From assembly GCA_023429545.1 (NCBI GenBank), contig JAEYUU010000106.1, positions 1 through 9,852 of the forward strand: DNA of 9,852 bases, given 5' to 3'. The first letter of the stretch is position 1, and each line of letters begins with the position of its first letter. Source of the DNA: Verrucomicrobiota bacterium. GTDB lineage: Bacteria; Verrucomicrobiota; Verrucomicrobiia; Verrucomicrobiales; Verrucomicrobiaceae. The translations under genes were made by a program, and so were the position numbers. This document shows positions 1 to 6,720 of the stretch, one piece after another. The notes under the pieces were generated by a model. It did not search any database. It had not been told where the DNA came from and worked only from the letters and a program-made list of their open reading frames with translations.

Positions 1-699
1 CTGCAGCACTGCACGTGTGGCTTCATCACCCACACGGATCTCGATGCCGATGGCGCCCTGTCCAGCGGCCGGTAGAAAATCATCGCCACCCAGGATGCAG
101 GCAGGCAGGCGCCTGCCATCCAGTTCCACCGCATCGCCCTTCAGCAGGCCCAGACGCTCCAGCCCGGCGCGTGCCAGCAGGATGCCATCGAGCGGAGAAG
201 GGGCAAAAAGCTTCCTCACGCGCGTGGGCACGTTGCCGCGAATCTCCTCCACCTGCACATCCGGCCTGCGCCAGCGAATCATGCGCTGCCGGCGCACGCT
301 GCTGGTGCCGATTTTTGCACCCACCGGCAGCGTCGTGAGCGTGCAGCCCTCCCGGGTGAGCAGCACGTCTTCGGTATTGGCACGGGGCAGCACGGCGGTG
401 ATGGCGAAGCCTGCCGCAAGGTCACTCGGCACGTCCTTCAGGCTGTGCACGGCGAAATCGATCTCACCCGACTCCAGCGCCATCTCGAGCTCCTTGATGA
501 AGATGCCCTTGTCCACGTGCGCCACCTGGTTGAACTCGCTGAAGCGCAGGTCAGGCCGCTTGTCGCCAGACGTGGCGATGATGCGGCGCTCCACCTTGAG
601 GGAAGGATGGGCCTGCTTCAGTGCGGCGGTGACCATGTCTGCCTGACAGAGTGCGAGTTCACTGCCACGCGTGCCGAGGATGAGCGCTTTGTCGTTCAA
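1..699 (-). CDS. hemC: Porphobilinogen deaminase (hydroxymethylbilane synthase), 3' end cut by window
   Basis: Cytoplasmic heme-pathway enzyme that polymerises four porphobilinogen units into hydroxymethylbilane. I translated 233 residues from the minus strand; the C-terminal part, including the cysteine that carries the dipyrromethane cofactor, lies outside the window. Family motifs are in the right order: LGTRGS (8-13), TSGDK (43-47), VHSLKDVP (84-91) with the catalytic aspartate at 89 (E. coli Asp84 equivalent), GTSSVRRQ (131-138), GNVPTR (155-160) and PAAGQGAIGIE (210-220). The start is TTG at 699: there is no other start codon nearby upstream in frame, and the first internal ATG (residue 22) falls after the conserved TRGS segment. 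The TTG overlaps the hemA stop (TTGA), so translation is probably coupled to hemA; no Shine-Dalgarno is visible. The start codon sits inside a heptameric repeat. Identification is secure; the TTG start is well supported. Confidence 0.96.
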   Translation of the reverse strand, partial: MNDKALILGTRGSELALCQADMVTAALKQAHPSLKVERRIIATSGDKRPDLRFSEFNQVAHVDKGIFIKELEMALESGEIDFAVHSLKDVPSDLAAGFAITAVLPRANTEDVLLTREGCTLTTLPVGAKIGTSSVRRQRMIRWRRPDVQVEEIRGNVPTRVRKLFAPSPLDGILLARAGLERLGLLKGDAVELDGRRLPACILGGDDFLPAAGQGAIGIEIRVGDEATRAVLQ

Positions 700-729
700 G
701 GTTCTTGGTTCGAGGTTTCGAGATTCAGG
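694..729. repeat. Heptameric tandem repeat at hemA end/hemC start
   Basis: On the plus strand the sequence reads as consecutive 7-base units GTTCAAG (694-700), GTTCTTG (701-707), GTTCGAG (708-714), an 8-base variant GTTTCGAG (715-722) and a degenerate ATTCAGG (723-729). The consensus is GTTCNNG. The tract encodes the last residues of HemA (about ETSNQEP), supplies the hemA TGA stop and supplies the hemC TTG start. The period of seven is out of phase with codons, so it is a DNA-level repeat and not a peptide repeat. A second heptameric locus with a different core lies at 6107-6190. Confidence 0.7.
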
Positions 730-1790
730 GGTGGGTCCGGCAGCTTGGTGACGGTCACCGGGAGGGGGGGCGAATCTTCGTGATACCCGAACTTCCGCAA
801 CTGCTCTTCGTTGATTTCCTCGCACTGCGCCAGGGCGCGCTCGCGGTCACGGCGGCCTTCATCCGCGATGAGTTTTAGCGCATCCATGTCGTAAAGGTAA
901 ACATCCTCGATGTCATTGATGCGTGGATCCACGTCGCGGGGCACCGCGATGTCGATGATGAAAAGCGGGCGTCCATGGCGGCGGCGCATGGCGGGGGTCA
1001 CCAGTTCCGGCGTGACCACGAAATGGGGCGCGCTGGTGCTGCTGATGATGATGTCCACCTCGTGCACGGCACGCTCCCAACTCTCAAAGCGCAGGGCTTC
1101 ACCGCCCATTTCTTTCGCGAGTTCCACCGCGCGATCGTGGGAGCGGTTTGAGATGATGATGCTTTTCGCCCCGCGTGAGAGCAGGCTCTGTGCGCAGGTG
1201 CGGCTCATCTCGCCGGCGCCAATGAGCAGCACGCGGCAATCCTTGAGGCTGCCAAAAATCTTAGCCGCCACATCCACGGCCACGCTTCCCACGGAGGTGG
1301 AGCCCCGCTGGATGTTCGTCTCATTGCGCACCTGCTTGCCCACGCTGAAGGCGCGCTGGAAGAGCTTGTTGAGCATGCGCCCCGTGGTGCCCGTCTTCAG
1401 CGCCGTATCATAGGCAGCCTTCACCTGGCCGAAGATTTCTGTCTCGCCCAGCACCATCGAGTCCAGACCGCTCACCACGCGGAAGAGATGCCGTGCGGCA
1501 TCCGCCTGAGAGAGGCGGTAGCAGCTAAGTTCCTCGCGCTGTGACGGCGTGAGCTGGAAATGGTCTACCAGGTAGTCGAAGAGCACATCCAGAGCACGAT
1601 CGCCGCTGGCATCATCGCAGGAGGCGAAGAGCTCCACGCGGTTGCAGGTGGAGAGCACCACGCTTTCCTCAAATCCCTTGAGCCCCTGGATTTGCCGCGC
1701 GGCCTCGGGCTGTTTGGTCTCGGCAAAGGCCAGCCGCTCGCGCAACTCAATGGGAGTTGTGCGATGGTTCAGGCCGAGGCAGAGGAGCAT
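696..1790 (-). CDS. hemA: Glutamyl-tRNA reductase, short form lacking C-terminal dimerisation domain
   Basis: Catalyses NADPH-dependent reduction of glutamyl-tRNA(Glu) to glutamate-1-semialdehyde, the first committed step of C5-pathway tetrapyrrole synthesis. The 364-residue protein opens with GLNHRTTPIELRE (6-18), has the catalytic cysteine in STCNRVELF (Cys49), the DSMVLGE..I.GQVK segment (110-124), GSTSVGSVAV (163-172), the nucleotide-binding LLIGAGEM (188-195) and DIAVPRDVDP (280-289). It then has YLYDMD and an acidic/basic helix (about 298-335), followed by a Pro-rich tail. The usual dimerisation domain of about 80-100 residues after that helix is absent; typical bacterial GluTRs are about 420 residues. 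The frame stays open upstream to 2234, but those extra residues are out-of-frame translation of the neighbouring membrane gene, so ATG 1790 is chosen because the family motif begins at once. There is no Shine-Dalgarno. The gap to the upstream gene is 38 bp, and the gene overlaps hemC by 4 bp. Confidence 0.96.
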   Translation of the reverse strand: MLLCLGLNHRTTPIELRERLAFAETKQPEAARQIQGLKGFEESVVLSTCNRVELFASCDDASGDRALDVLFDYLVDHFQLTPSQREELSCYRLSQADAARHLFRVVSGLDSMVLGETEIFGQVKAAYDTALKTGTTGRMLNKLFQRAFSVGKQVRNETNIQRGSTSVGSVAVDVAAKIFGSLKDCRVLLIGAGEMSRTCAQSLLSRGAKSIIISNRSHDRAVELAKEMGGEALRFESWERAVHEVDIIISSTSAPHFVVTPELVTPAMRRRHGRPLFIIDIAVPRDVDPRINDIEDVYLYDMDALKLIADEGRRDRERALAQCEEINEEQLRKFGYHEDSPPLPVTVTKLPDPPLNLETSNQEP

Positions 1791-1828
1791 GGATGACGGG
1801 TGAGGAGAGGAAAGGAGGGGCGAAGCAG

Positions 1829-2617
1829 CTATGAGCGGGAAGTTACGACCCAGAGAGACAGGAACGGGGCGGCAAATCCAAGGACTGCCAGCCAGGCGGT
1901 GTGGCGTGAGCCGAGCGTGTGAAACCACATGAGCAGGAGGATCACCGAATAAAAGGCCAGCACGCCCCAACCCACATAGAGTTTCGAGACAGGGATGGGG
2001 TCGACAATCTTGAAGGTGAACACCATGGCCACGCTCAGCAGCACCACGCCGAGGCCCACCATGCGCACCACCGCTTTCGAAAGATTCTGGATGGGCGGCA
2101 ACTGGTGGAAGAGGGCGTGAATGCGGTGCCTCTTGAGCAGGTAGTCCTGCATGAGAAACATGACCCCCGTCACGCAGGCCAGGGCAAAGGCGGCATACGA
2201 CATGAGCGCCAGAGAGGCGTGCATCTCCAGCCACGGGTTCACCTTGTCAGCCAGCACCTTGGCGGAGGGCGCGGGCATCGGGGAGAGCAGCACGAAGGTC
2301 TGCAACACAGCCAGCAGCGGCGCTGTGAAGACCCCCAGCAGTGACAACCGGTACGTCGTGCCCACCAGGAAATACAGCAGCACCAGTGACCACCCGATGA
2401 AAATGTAGATTTCCAGCAGGTTCGTCCTGGGACAGTGCCCATGCACCCTCACCCTCTCATAAAGGAACAGGGTCTGGAAGAAGAATCCAATCGCCATGGG
2501 CACGATGTGCCAGCGGCTTTCCCGCCACTGGCCGGCCCGGATGGCTACAATCGCATGCACGAGCCCCGCCACGAAAGCGATCGTGGAGAGGAGCAGGTAG
2601 AGGCGGGGGGATTCCAT
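1829..2617 (-). CDS. HemX/CcsA-like polytopic membrane protein (cytochrome c assembly family)
   Basis: Integral membrane protein of 262 residues from ATG 2617. About eight hydrophobic segments can be seen, near 6-26, 36-53, 68-86, 92-111, 134-156, 183-202, 213-232 and 240-258. Its length and topology, a histidine in the first helix (His21), and the W-L-E-x-H segment (129-133, His133) before a small-residue-rich helix match the HemX/CcsA branch of the cytochrome c assembly family (PF01578). The tryptophan-rich WGxxWxWD signature of true heme-handling CcsA/CcmC/CcmF proteins is not visible. In Bacillus, hemX lies next to hemA and lowers HemA protein level; the same order here (this gene, hemA, hemC) makes a HemX-type role more likely than cytochrome c synthase, but that is inference. 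A TTG at 2638 would add seven residues; ATG is preferred because the hydrophobic N-terminus follows directly. It is the first gene of the leftward cluster. Confidence 0.85.
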   Translation of the reverse strand: MESPRLYLLLSTIAFVAGLVHAIVAIRAGQWRESRWHIVPMAIGFFFQTLFLYERVRVHGHCPRTNLLEIYIFIGWSLVLLYFLVGTTYRLSLLGVFTAPLLAVLQTFVLLSPMPAPSAKVLADKVNPWLEMHASLALMSYAAFALACVTGVMFLMQDYLLKRHRIHALFHQLPPIQNLSKAVVRMVGLGVVLLSVAMVFTFKIVDPIPVSKLYVGWGVLAFYSVILLLMWFHTLGSRHTAWLAVLGFAAPFLSLWVVTSRS

Positions 2618-2755
2618 GGAACGGACAATCTGGCACAAGGTGGGCCGGGCTGCCAGTCCGACGGGGATTTTCCACCCCGCCCACCCTGGCTTTCACGGTC
2701 CACACAAATGCTTACGTGCTTGCCACCCGGCTTCGCTCATGCACCATAGCGCTCC
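2618..2755. promoter_or_regulatory. Divergent intergenic region between heme cluster and apt-glnD
   Basis: These 138 bp separate two outward-facing transcription units, so promoters for both must lie here or just inside the flanking genes. I looked on both strands for -35/-10 pairs with 16-18 bp spacing and found none convincing. There is no Shine-Dalgarno before either start: the bases before apt read GCGCTCC and those before the membrane gene read CGTTCC. The regulatory role is inferred from gene orientation only. Confidence 0.4.
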
Positions 2756-3289
2756 ATGTCACCTTCTTCCCTTCAGCGCCTGCGAGATGCCATCCGTGAT
2801 GTGCCCGATTTTCCCCAGCCGGGCGTCCTTTTCAAGGACATCACCCCTGTTTTGGGTAACGGCGAGCTTCTGAATCTCGCTGTGGACGGCATGGCAGAGA
2901 CAGTGGAAGGCCAGCGGGTGGACAAGGTTGTGGGAATCGACGCCCGCGGGTTCATCTTCGGCGCCATGCTGGCCGCCCGGCTCGGCTGCGGCTTTGTCCC
3001 CGCCCGGAAAAAGGGCAAGCTCCCCTGGAGAAGCCGGGGTGTGGACTATGCTTTGGAGTATGGTTCCGCCTGTCTCGAAATGCACGATGATGCGGTGGAA
3101 CCCAATGAAAATGTGCTGCTTGCGGATGATCTCCTCGCCTCCGGCGGCACAGCAGGAGCGGCGCTCACCTTGCTCCAGCAGACAGGAGCCAATATTCTGG
3201 GTTCCGTCTTCTTCATCGAACTGGCTTTTCTCCACGGTCGTGGCAAGTTGGAAGCTTTTGGCCCGGTGCACGCAGTCGTGACCTTTTGA
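2756..3289 (+). CDS. apt: Adenine phosphoribosyltransferase
   Basis: Cytoplasmic purine-salvage enzyme that joins adenine and PRPP to give AMP and pyrophosphate. The 177-residue length is typical for the family. Visible landmarks are the N-terminal DVPDFPQPGVLFKDITP (15-31), GIDARGFIFG (60-69), the flexible-loop segment with KKGKLP (85-90) followed by the conserved YALEYGSACLEMH (98-110), and the PRPP-binding loop VLLADDLLASGGTAGA (120-135) with adjacent Asp124 and Asp125. Serine at 129 replaces the more common threonine of the ATGGT loop, which is a mild substitution. The C-terminal FFIEL (152-156) is also typical. ATG 2756 is chosen because the conserved N-terminus follows at the usual distance; no ribosome binding site is visible. 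It is the first gene of the rightward unit and is followed after 51 bp by glnD, so the two are probably co-transcribed. Confidence 0.96.
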   Translation: MSPSSLQRLRDAIRDVPDFPQPGVLFKDITPVLGNGELLNLAVDGMAETVEGQRVDKVVGIDARGFIFGAMLAARLGCGFVPARKKGKLPWRSRGVDYALEYGSACLEMHDDAVEPNENVLLADDLLASGGTAGAALTLLQQTGANILGSVFFIELAFLHGRGKLEAFGPVHAVVTF

Positions 3290-3340
3290 CAGGTCCCACT
3301 GCCTTCTCCCGCGGCCCGACCTCCCCCTTTCACCCGGTAC

Positions 3341-6103
3341 ATGGCCCAACTCGTCAAGAAACTCTCCACCCGCGCGCGCGAAGCGCTGGCCAATACCACC
3401 GGCAAGCCCCGCTCCTCCGCGGAGATCCTGCGCACCTTCAAGCGTTTCCGGAAAATCGAGGAAGCCCGTATCCGCATGATGCACAAGGCGGGACGCGGTG
3501 GCGTGGAGGTGTGCGAGATGCGCTCGGACTTCATCGACGTCCTGCTCAAGCACCTGTGGAACGAACTGCTCCTGCGCGACGATGCCACGGATGCCCGGAA
3601 TCTGAAGATCAGCCTCGTAGCCACGGGTGGCTACGGCCGCCGCCACATGAATCCCCAGAGCGATGTGGATCTGCTTTTTCTGCTCAACGGCAACGGAGCC
3701 AAGATCCCTCCCGGCGTGGCTCCGTTTATCACGGCCTTTATCACGACAATGTTCGACCTGCGGCTGCCCGTGGGGGACAAGTCCACCCGCACCGTGGGCG
3801 ATACCCTCGCGCTGGCGAATGAGAAAAATGACGTGAAGACCGCCCTCATCGAGGCGCGGCTCGTTGCGGGAAATGCGGAGCCTTTCGAGGAGCTGAAGCG
3901 CCGTTATGACAAGGAGTGTATGGATGGCAAGGAGACCCAGTTCCTTTTGCTTCGTCAGCAGGACCTTGTGGCCCGCCATGCCAAGCACGAAGGCACCCCC
4001 TCCGTGCAGGAACCCAACGTGAAAAATGGCTGCGGAGGCCTGCGCGACTACCACAACGCACTGTGGATGTCCTACGCGAAGCATCGCACCACCAATCTGC
4101 GCGACCTGGTGAAGCTGGGCGTTTTTCCGATGAATGCCGTGCGCGACATGGAGCGTGCGTATGACTTTATCCTGCGTACGCGCACCGAGTTGCACTACAT
4201 CGAGGGGCGTGAGTCGGACATCCTTACCCTGCGCCTCCAGGGCGTGGTGGCGACCAATCTGGAATATCCGCAAAAGAAGATCCTGCAACGCATCGAGGCC
4301 TTCATGCGGGACTACTACACGCACAGTGGAGTCCTGTTGCATCGCGGGAATGAGCTGATGGACCGCTTCCACCTTCAGGCGCTGGCAGAGGAGAAGCCCA
4401 GCCTCGTGGCCCGCCTGTTGCGCCGCACGGAGAAACCCATGGAGCGTTTCGATGGATTCATCAGCCGTGATGATCGCATCCACCCGGAGAATGATGACAT
4501 CTTCAAGGAGGACCCACCGCGACTCATGCGCCTCTTTGTGCACACGCAGCAGCGACACTTGCGGCTGAGCCCGGAATTGTTCCAGCTCGTGCAGAAAAAC
4601 TGGGCGCTCATCAACCGAGTCTTCCGTTACAACAAGACGGTTCGCGAGAGTTTCGAGGCCATCCTCAGCCAGAAGGGTGATGTGGCCCGAGTCCTCCGCC
4701 AGATGCACCGGGTGGGCTTCCTGGGGCGATACCTTCCCGAATTCGGTGCTCTCACCAATCTGGTGCAGCACGAGTTCTTCCACCGTTATCCGGCGGATGA
4801 ACACACGCTGCGCACCATCGACAAGCTCGACGAACTTGCCGGCACGCCAAAGCCGGGCATGCAGTTGTTTCAGCGGCTCTTCCATGAGGTGCAGGATCCC
4901 TTCGTACTCTATCTCGCGCTCATCCTGCATGATTCAGGGCGCGCGGAGAACACGGAGACCCACTCAGATGCGAGTGCCGCGCTGGCCGACCGGGTGTGCC
5001 GGCGTCTGCAGATCAAAGGCTCCCGCCGCAGGCTGCTGATGTTCCTGATAGATCATCATCTCACCCTCTACCGCACGGCCACCACGAAGAACCTGGATGA
5101 CCCCAAGGTCATCTCTGAGTTCGCTGCCATCGTGAAGAACAAGCAGCAGCTGGACACGCTGCTGGTGCTCACCCATGCGGACTCCCGCGGCACCAGCGAC
5201 AAGAGTTGGAATTCGTGGAAGGAGAGTCTCCTGCTGCATCTCTATCACAGCACCATCCGGTATCTTGATGATCCTTCCGACTACGTGCGCAGCGGCAGTG
5301 CTCCGCTCAAGGAACTCCAGGGAGAGGTGCACCGCATGCTCGACTCCACATATGATCTGGAGATCAGCGCGCATTTCGAGAAGATGCCGCGCAGCTATTT
5401 CAACTTCCGCAGCGCGGACACCATCGTGCAGCACATCAAGGTGTACCGCCAGTTCTTCGAGAAGCTGGTCAAGGGCAGACCAGGAGACAGCCTGCTGCCC
5501 GAGTTGTTCTGGATTGATCATCCTGAGCAGGGCTGCAGCGAACTGATCGTCGTCTCCTGGGATCGACATCTGCTGCTGGCACGCGTGGCCGGCGCCCTGG
5601 CCGCACAGGGCATCACGATTCTTGCCGCGGACCTGTACCAGCGGCAGGACGATACCGTGCTGGACGTTTTCCGCGTGTGCCGCACGGACTTCACGCCTGT
5701 GAGCAATGACCGGACGAAGGCCCGCATCAAGTCCAGCATCGAGGAGGCATTCGAGACGCATGCGTTCGATTTCAGCAAGGCCATCGCGGAGGTCCGCAAA
5801 CCTTTCAAAGGTCTCGAAGAAATGGCCGCTGAGGTGCCGCAGCGCGTGTACTTCAATCACCTCATCAGTCCCGACTACACCGTCATCGAACTCCAGGCGC
5901 TCGACCGCATCGGTCTGCTGTATGATGTCTTCCGTCATATCGGGCAGGCAGGTCTGAACATCTGCCACGCACGCATCAATACCGAGAAGGGAGTGGCGCT
6001 CGACTCCATCTATGTGCAGGACAAGGCGGGCCAGAAAGTAGCAGACAAGGAACTGCTGGATGAACTGAAGCAGAAGCTCGAGATGACCGTCTTTGGAACG
6101 TGA
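3341..6103 (+). CDS. glnD: Bifunctional [protein-PII] uridylyltransferase/uridylyl-removing enzyme
   Basis: Senses glutamine and adds or removes UMP on PII signalling proteins, controlling nitrogen assimilation. The 920-residue protein has the full GlnD layout. The nucleotidyltransferase domain has ATGGYGRRHMNPQSDVDLL (94-112), with metal-binding Asp108 and Asp110. The linker region carries EPNVKNGCGGLRDYHNALW (224-242). The HD hydrolase domain has FFHRYPADEHTLRTID (479-494), LHDSGR (529-534, His530-Asp531), His541 and DHHLTLY (571-577). Two ACT domains follow, near 733-800 and 845-915, the second with a clear ALDRIGLLYDVF core (853-864). The HD and first ACT motifs deviate from the E. coli pattern (DHS is THS, DRP is DRH), but the main ligands remain. 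The start lacks a Shine-Dalgarno. No PII (glnB/glnK) or glutamine synthetase gene is present in the window. The heptameric inverted repeat begins four bases after the stop. Identification is secure. Confidence 0.95.
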   Translation: MAQLVKKLSTRAREALANTTGKPRSSAEILRTFKRFRKIEEARIRMMHKAGRGGVEVCEMRSDFIDVLLKHLWNELLLRDDATDARNLKISLVATGGYGRRHMNPQSDVDLLFLLNGNGAKIPPGVAPFITAFITTMFDLRLPVGDKSTRTVGDTLALANEKNDVKTALIEARLVAGNAEPFEELKRRYDKECMDGKETQFLLLRQQDLVARHAKHEGTPSVQEPNVKNGCGGLRDYHNALWMSYAKHRTTNLRDLVKLGVFPMNAVRDMERAYDFILRTRTELHYIEGRESDILTLRLQGVVATNLEYPQKKILQRIEAFMRDYYTHSGVLLHRGNELMDRFHLQALAEEKPSLVARLLRRTEKPMERFDGFISRDDRIHPENDDIFKEDPPRLMRLFVHTQQRHLRLSPELFQLVQKNWALINRVFRYNKTVRESFEAILSQKGDVARVLRQMHRVGFLGRYLPEFGALTNLVQHEFFHRYPADEHTLRTIDKLDELAGTPKPGMQLFQRLFHEVQDPFVLYLALILHDSGRAENTETHSDASAALADRVCRRLQIKGSRRRLLMFLIDHHLTLYRTATTKNLDDPKVISEFAAIVKNKQQLDTLLVLTHADSRGTSDKSWNSWKESLLLHLYHSTIRYLDDPSDYVRSGSAPLKELQGEVHRMLDSTYDLEISAHFEKMPRSYFNFRSADTIVQHIKVYRQFFEKLVKGRPGDSLLPELFWIDHPEQGCSELIVVSWDRHLLLARVAGALAAQGITILAADLYQRQDDTVLDVFRVCRTDFTPVSNDRTKARIKSSIEEAFETHAFDFSKAIAEVRKPFKGLEEMAAEVPQRVYFNHLISPDYTVIELQALDRIGLLYDVFRHIGQAGLNICHARINTEKGVALDSIYVQDKAGQKVADKELLDELKQKLEMTVFGT

Positions 6104-6106
6104 AGA

Positions 6107-6190
6107 GATTTATGATTTTTGATTGATGATTTTCGATTTCATTGAAGCCCAGCCCAAATCATCAATCGAAAATCAAAAAATCATAAATTC
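6107..6190. repeat. Inverted array of heptamers (GATTNNN), possible hairpin/terminator after glnD
   Basis: The left arm is five contiguous 7-base units: GATTTAT (6107-6113), GATTTTT, GATTGAT, GATTTTC and GATTTCA (to 6141). The right arm, read on the minus strand from 6190 leftward, is GAATTTAT, GATTTTTT, GATTTTC, GATTGAT and GATTTGG (to 6154). Three perfect inverted pairings exist: 13 bp (6108-6120 with 6176-6188), 12 bp (6121-6132 with 6156-6167) and 11 bp (6128-6138 with 6164-6174). The last two exclude each other. The structure starts just past the glnD stop and could act as a transcription end or mRNA 3' stabiliser; it is AT-rich and not a classic GC stem plus U-tract. The sequence pattern is certain; the function is inference. 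Confidence 0.8.
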
Positions 6191-6249
6191 CCCCAAGGGG
6201 CCGCATCCCGCTTTCAATCGTACCTCTATTGAAGACATCATAAACACAC

Positions 6250-6654
6250 TTGAACTCTTCTCCGCCCATCATCCTCTTCGACGGCGTCTGCAATCTTTGC
6301 GCCTGGGCGGTGCGCTTCATCATTGAGCGCGACCCACGTGGCGTCTTCCACTTTGCTTCACTGCAATCTCCTGCTGGCCAGGAGTTGATGCGGAAGCATG
6401 GATTGGACCCCACCCAACTGGACAGCTTTGTGCTGGTGGAAGATGGCTGGGCTTATCGTGAAAGCACCGCCGCCCTGCGCGTTACCCGCCACCTGGGAGG
6501 CGGCTGGCCGCTGTTCTACGCCGCCATCATACTGCCACGGTTCCTCCGTGACCCCATCTACAAGTTCATTGCACGGAACCGCTATCGTTGGTTTGGGCAG
6601 AAGGAGACCTGCATGATCCCCACACCGGAACTGAAGGCCAGGTTCTTGGAATAG
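6250..6654 (+). CDS. DCC-family thiol-disulfide oxidoreductase-like protein (DUF393)
   Basis: Small 134-residue protein of the DCC family (PF04134), named for its D-G-x-C-x-x-C signature. Here the signature is FDGVCNLC, with Asp11, Cys14 and Cys17, directly after a short hydrophobic strand. Further family features follow: FASLQSPAGQELM (35-47), a TAALRVTRHLGGGWPL stretch (73-88) and the C-terminal PRFLRDPIYKFIARNRYRWFG (95-115) ending with a conserved-type cysteine near 120. Members are thought to be redox-active thioredoxin-like proteins, but their substrates are generally unknown. The start is TTG 6250: an in-frame TAA at 6241-6243 leaves no upstream choice, and the next residues already enter the conserved strand. 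There is no signal peptide, so it is probably cytoplasmic, and no Shine-Dalgarno. The 146 bp separating it from glnD hold the heptameric inverted repeat, so it may be its own transcription unit. Confidence 0.9.
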   Translation: MNSSPPIILFDGVCNLCAWAVRFIIERDPRGVFHFASLQSPAGQELMRKHGLDPTQLDSFVLVEDGWAYRESTAALRVTRHLGGGWPLFYAAIILPRFLRDPIYKFIARNRYRWFGQKETCMIPTPELKARFLE

Positions 6655-6720
6655 GACCAAAGGGGTCTGACTGCCTTGGGAACCCCGACGGCAGGCATGT
6701 GATTCCAGCCGCTCTCCGTT

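Noticed and set aside
1791..2234. An N-terminal extension of 148 codons on hemA.
   Set aside because: It runs through the coding region of the HemX-like gene in another frame and has no GluTR homology; the family's N-terminal motif begins right after ATG 1790.
2759..4930. A 723-codon open frame on the minus strand, antisense to apt and glnD.
   Set aside because: The opposite strand carries two unmistakable conserved genes. The antisense product is rich in His, Val, Gly and Leu with no recognisable motif, as expected from the reverse complement of GC-rich codons. It crosses the apt-glnD gap without structure of its own.
4964..5968. A 334-codon minus-strand open frame opposite the glnD 3' half.
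   Set aside because: It is antisense to the conserved HD and ACT domains of GlnD; its composition looks like reverse-complement translation and no motif is visible.
6123..6326. A 67-codon plus-strand frame starting in the inverted heptamer repeat.
   Set aside because: Its first third is translated repeat and the rest overlaps the start of the DCC gene in another frame; there is no conserved feature.
6671..6694. CTGCC/GGCAG inverted repeat between the convergent DCC and membrane genes, considered as a terminator.
   Set aside because: The stem is only five base pairs around a 14-base loop, with no T-run on either side, so it cannot be told from chance.
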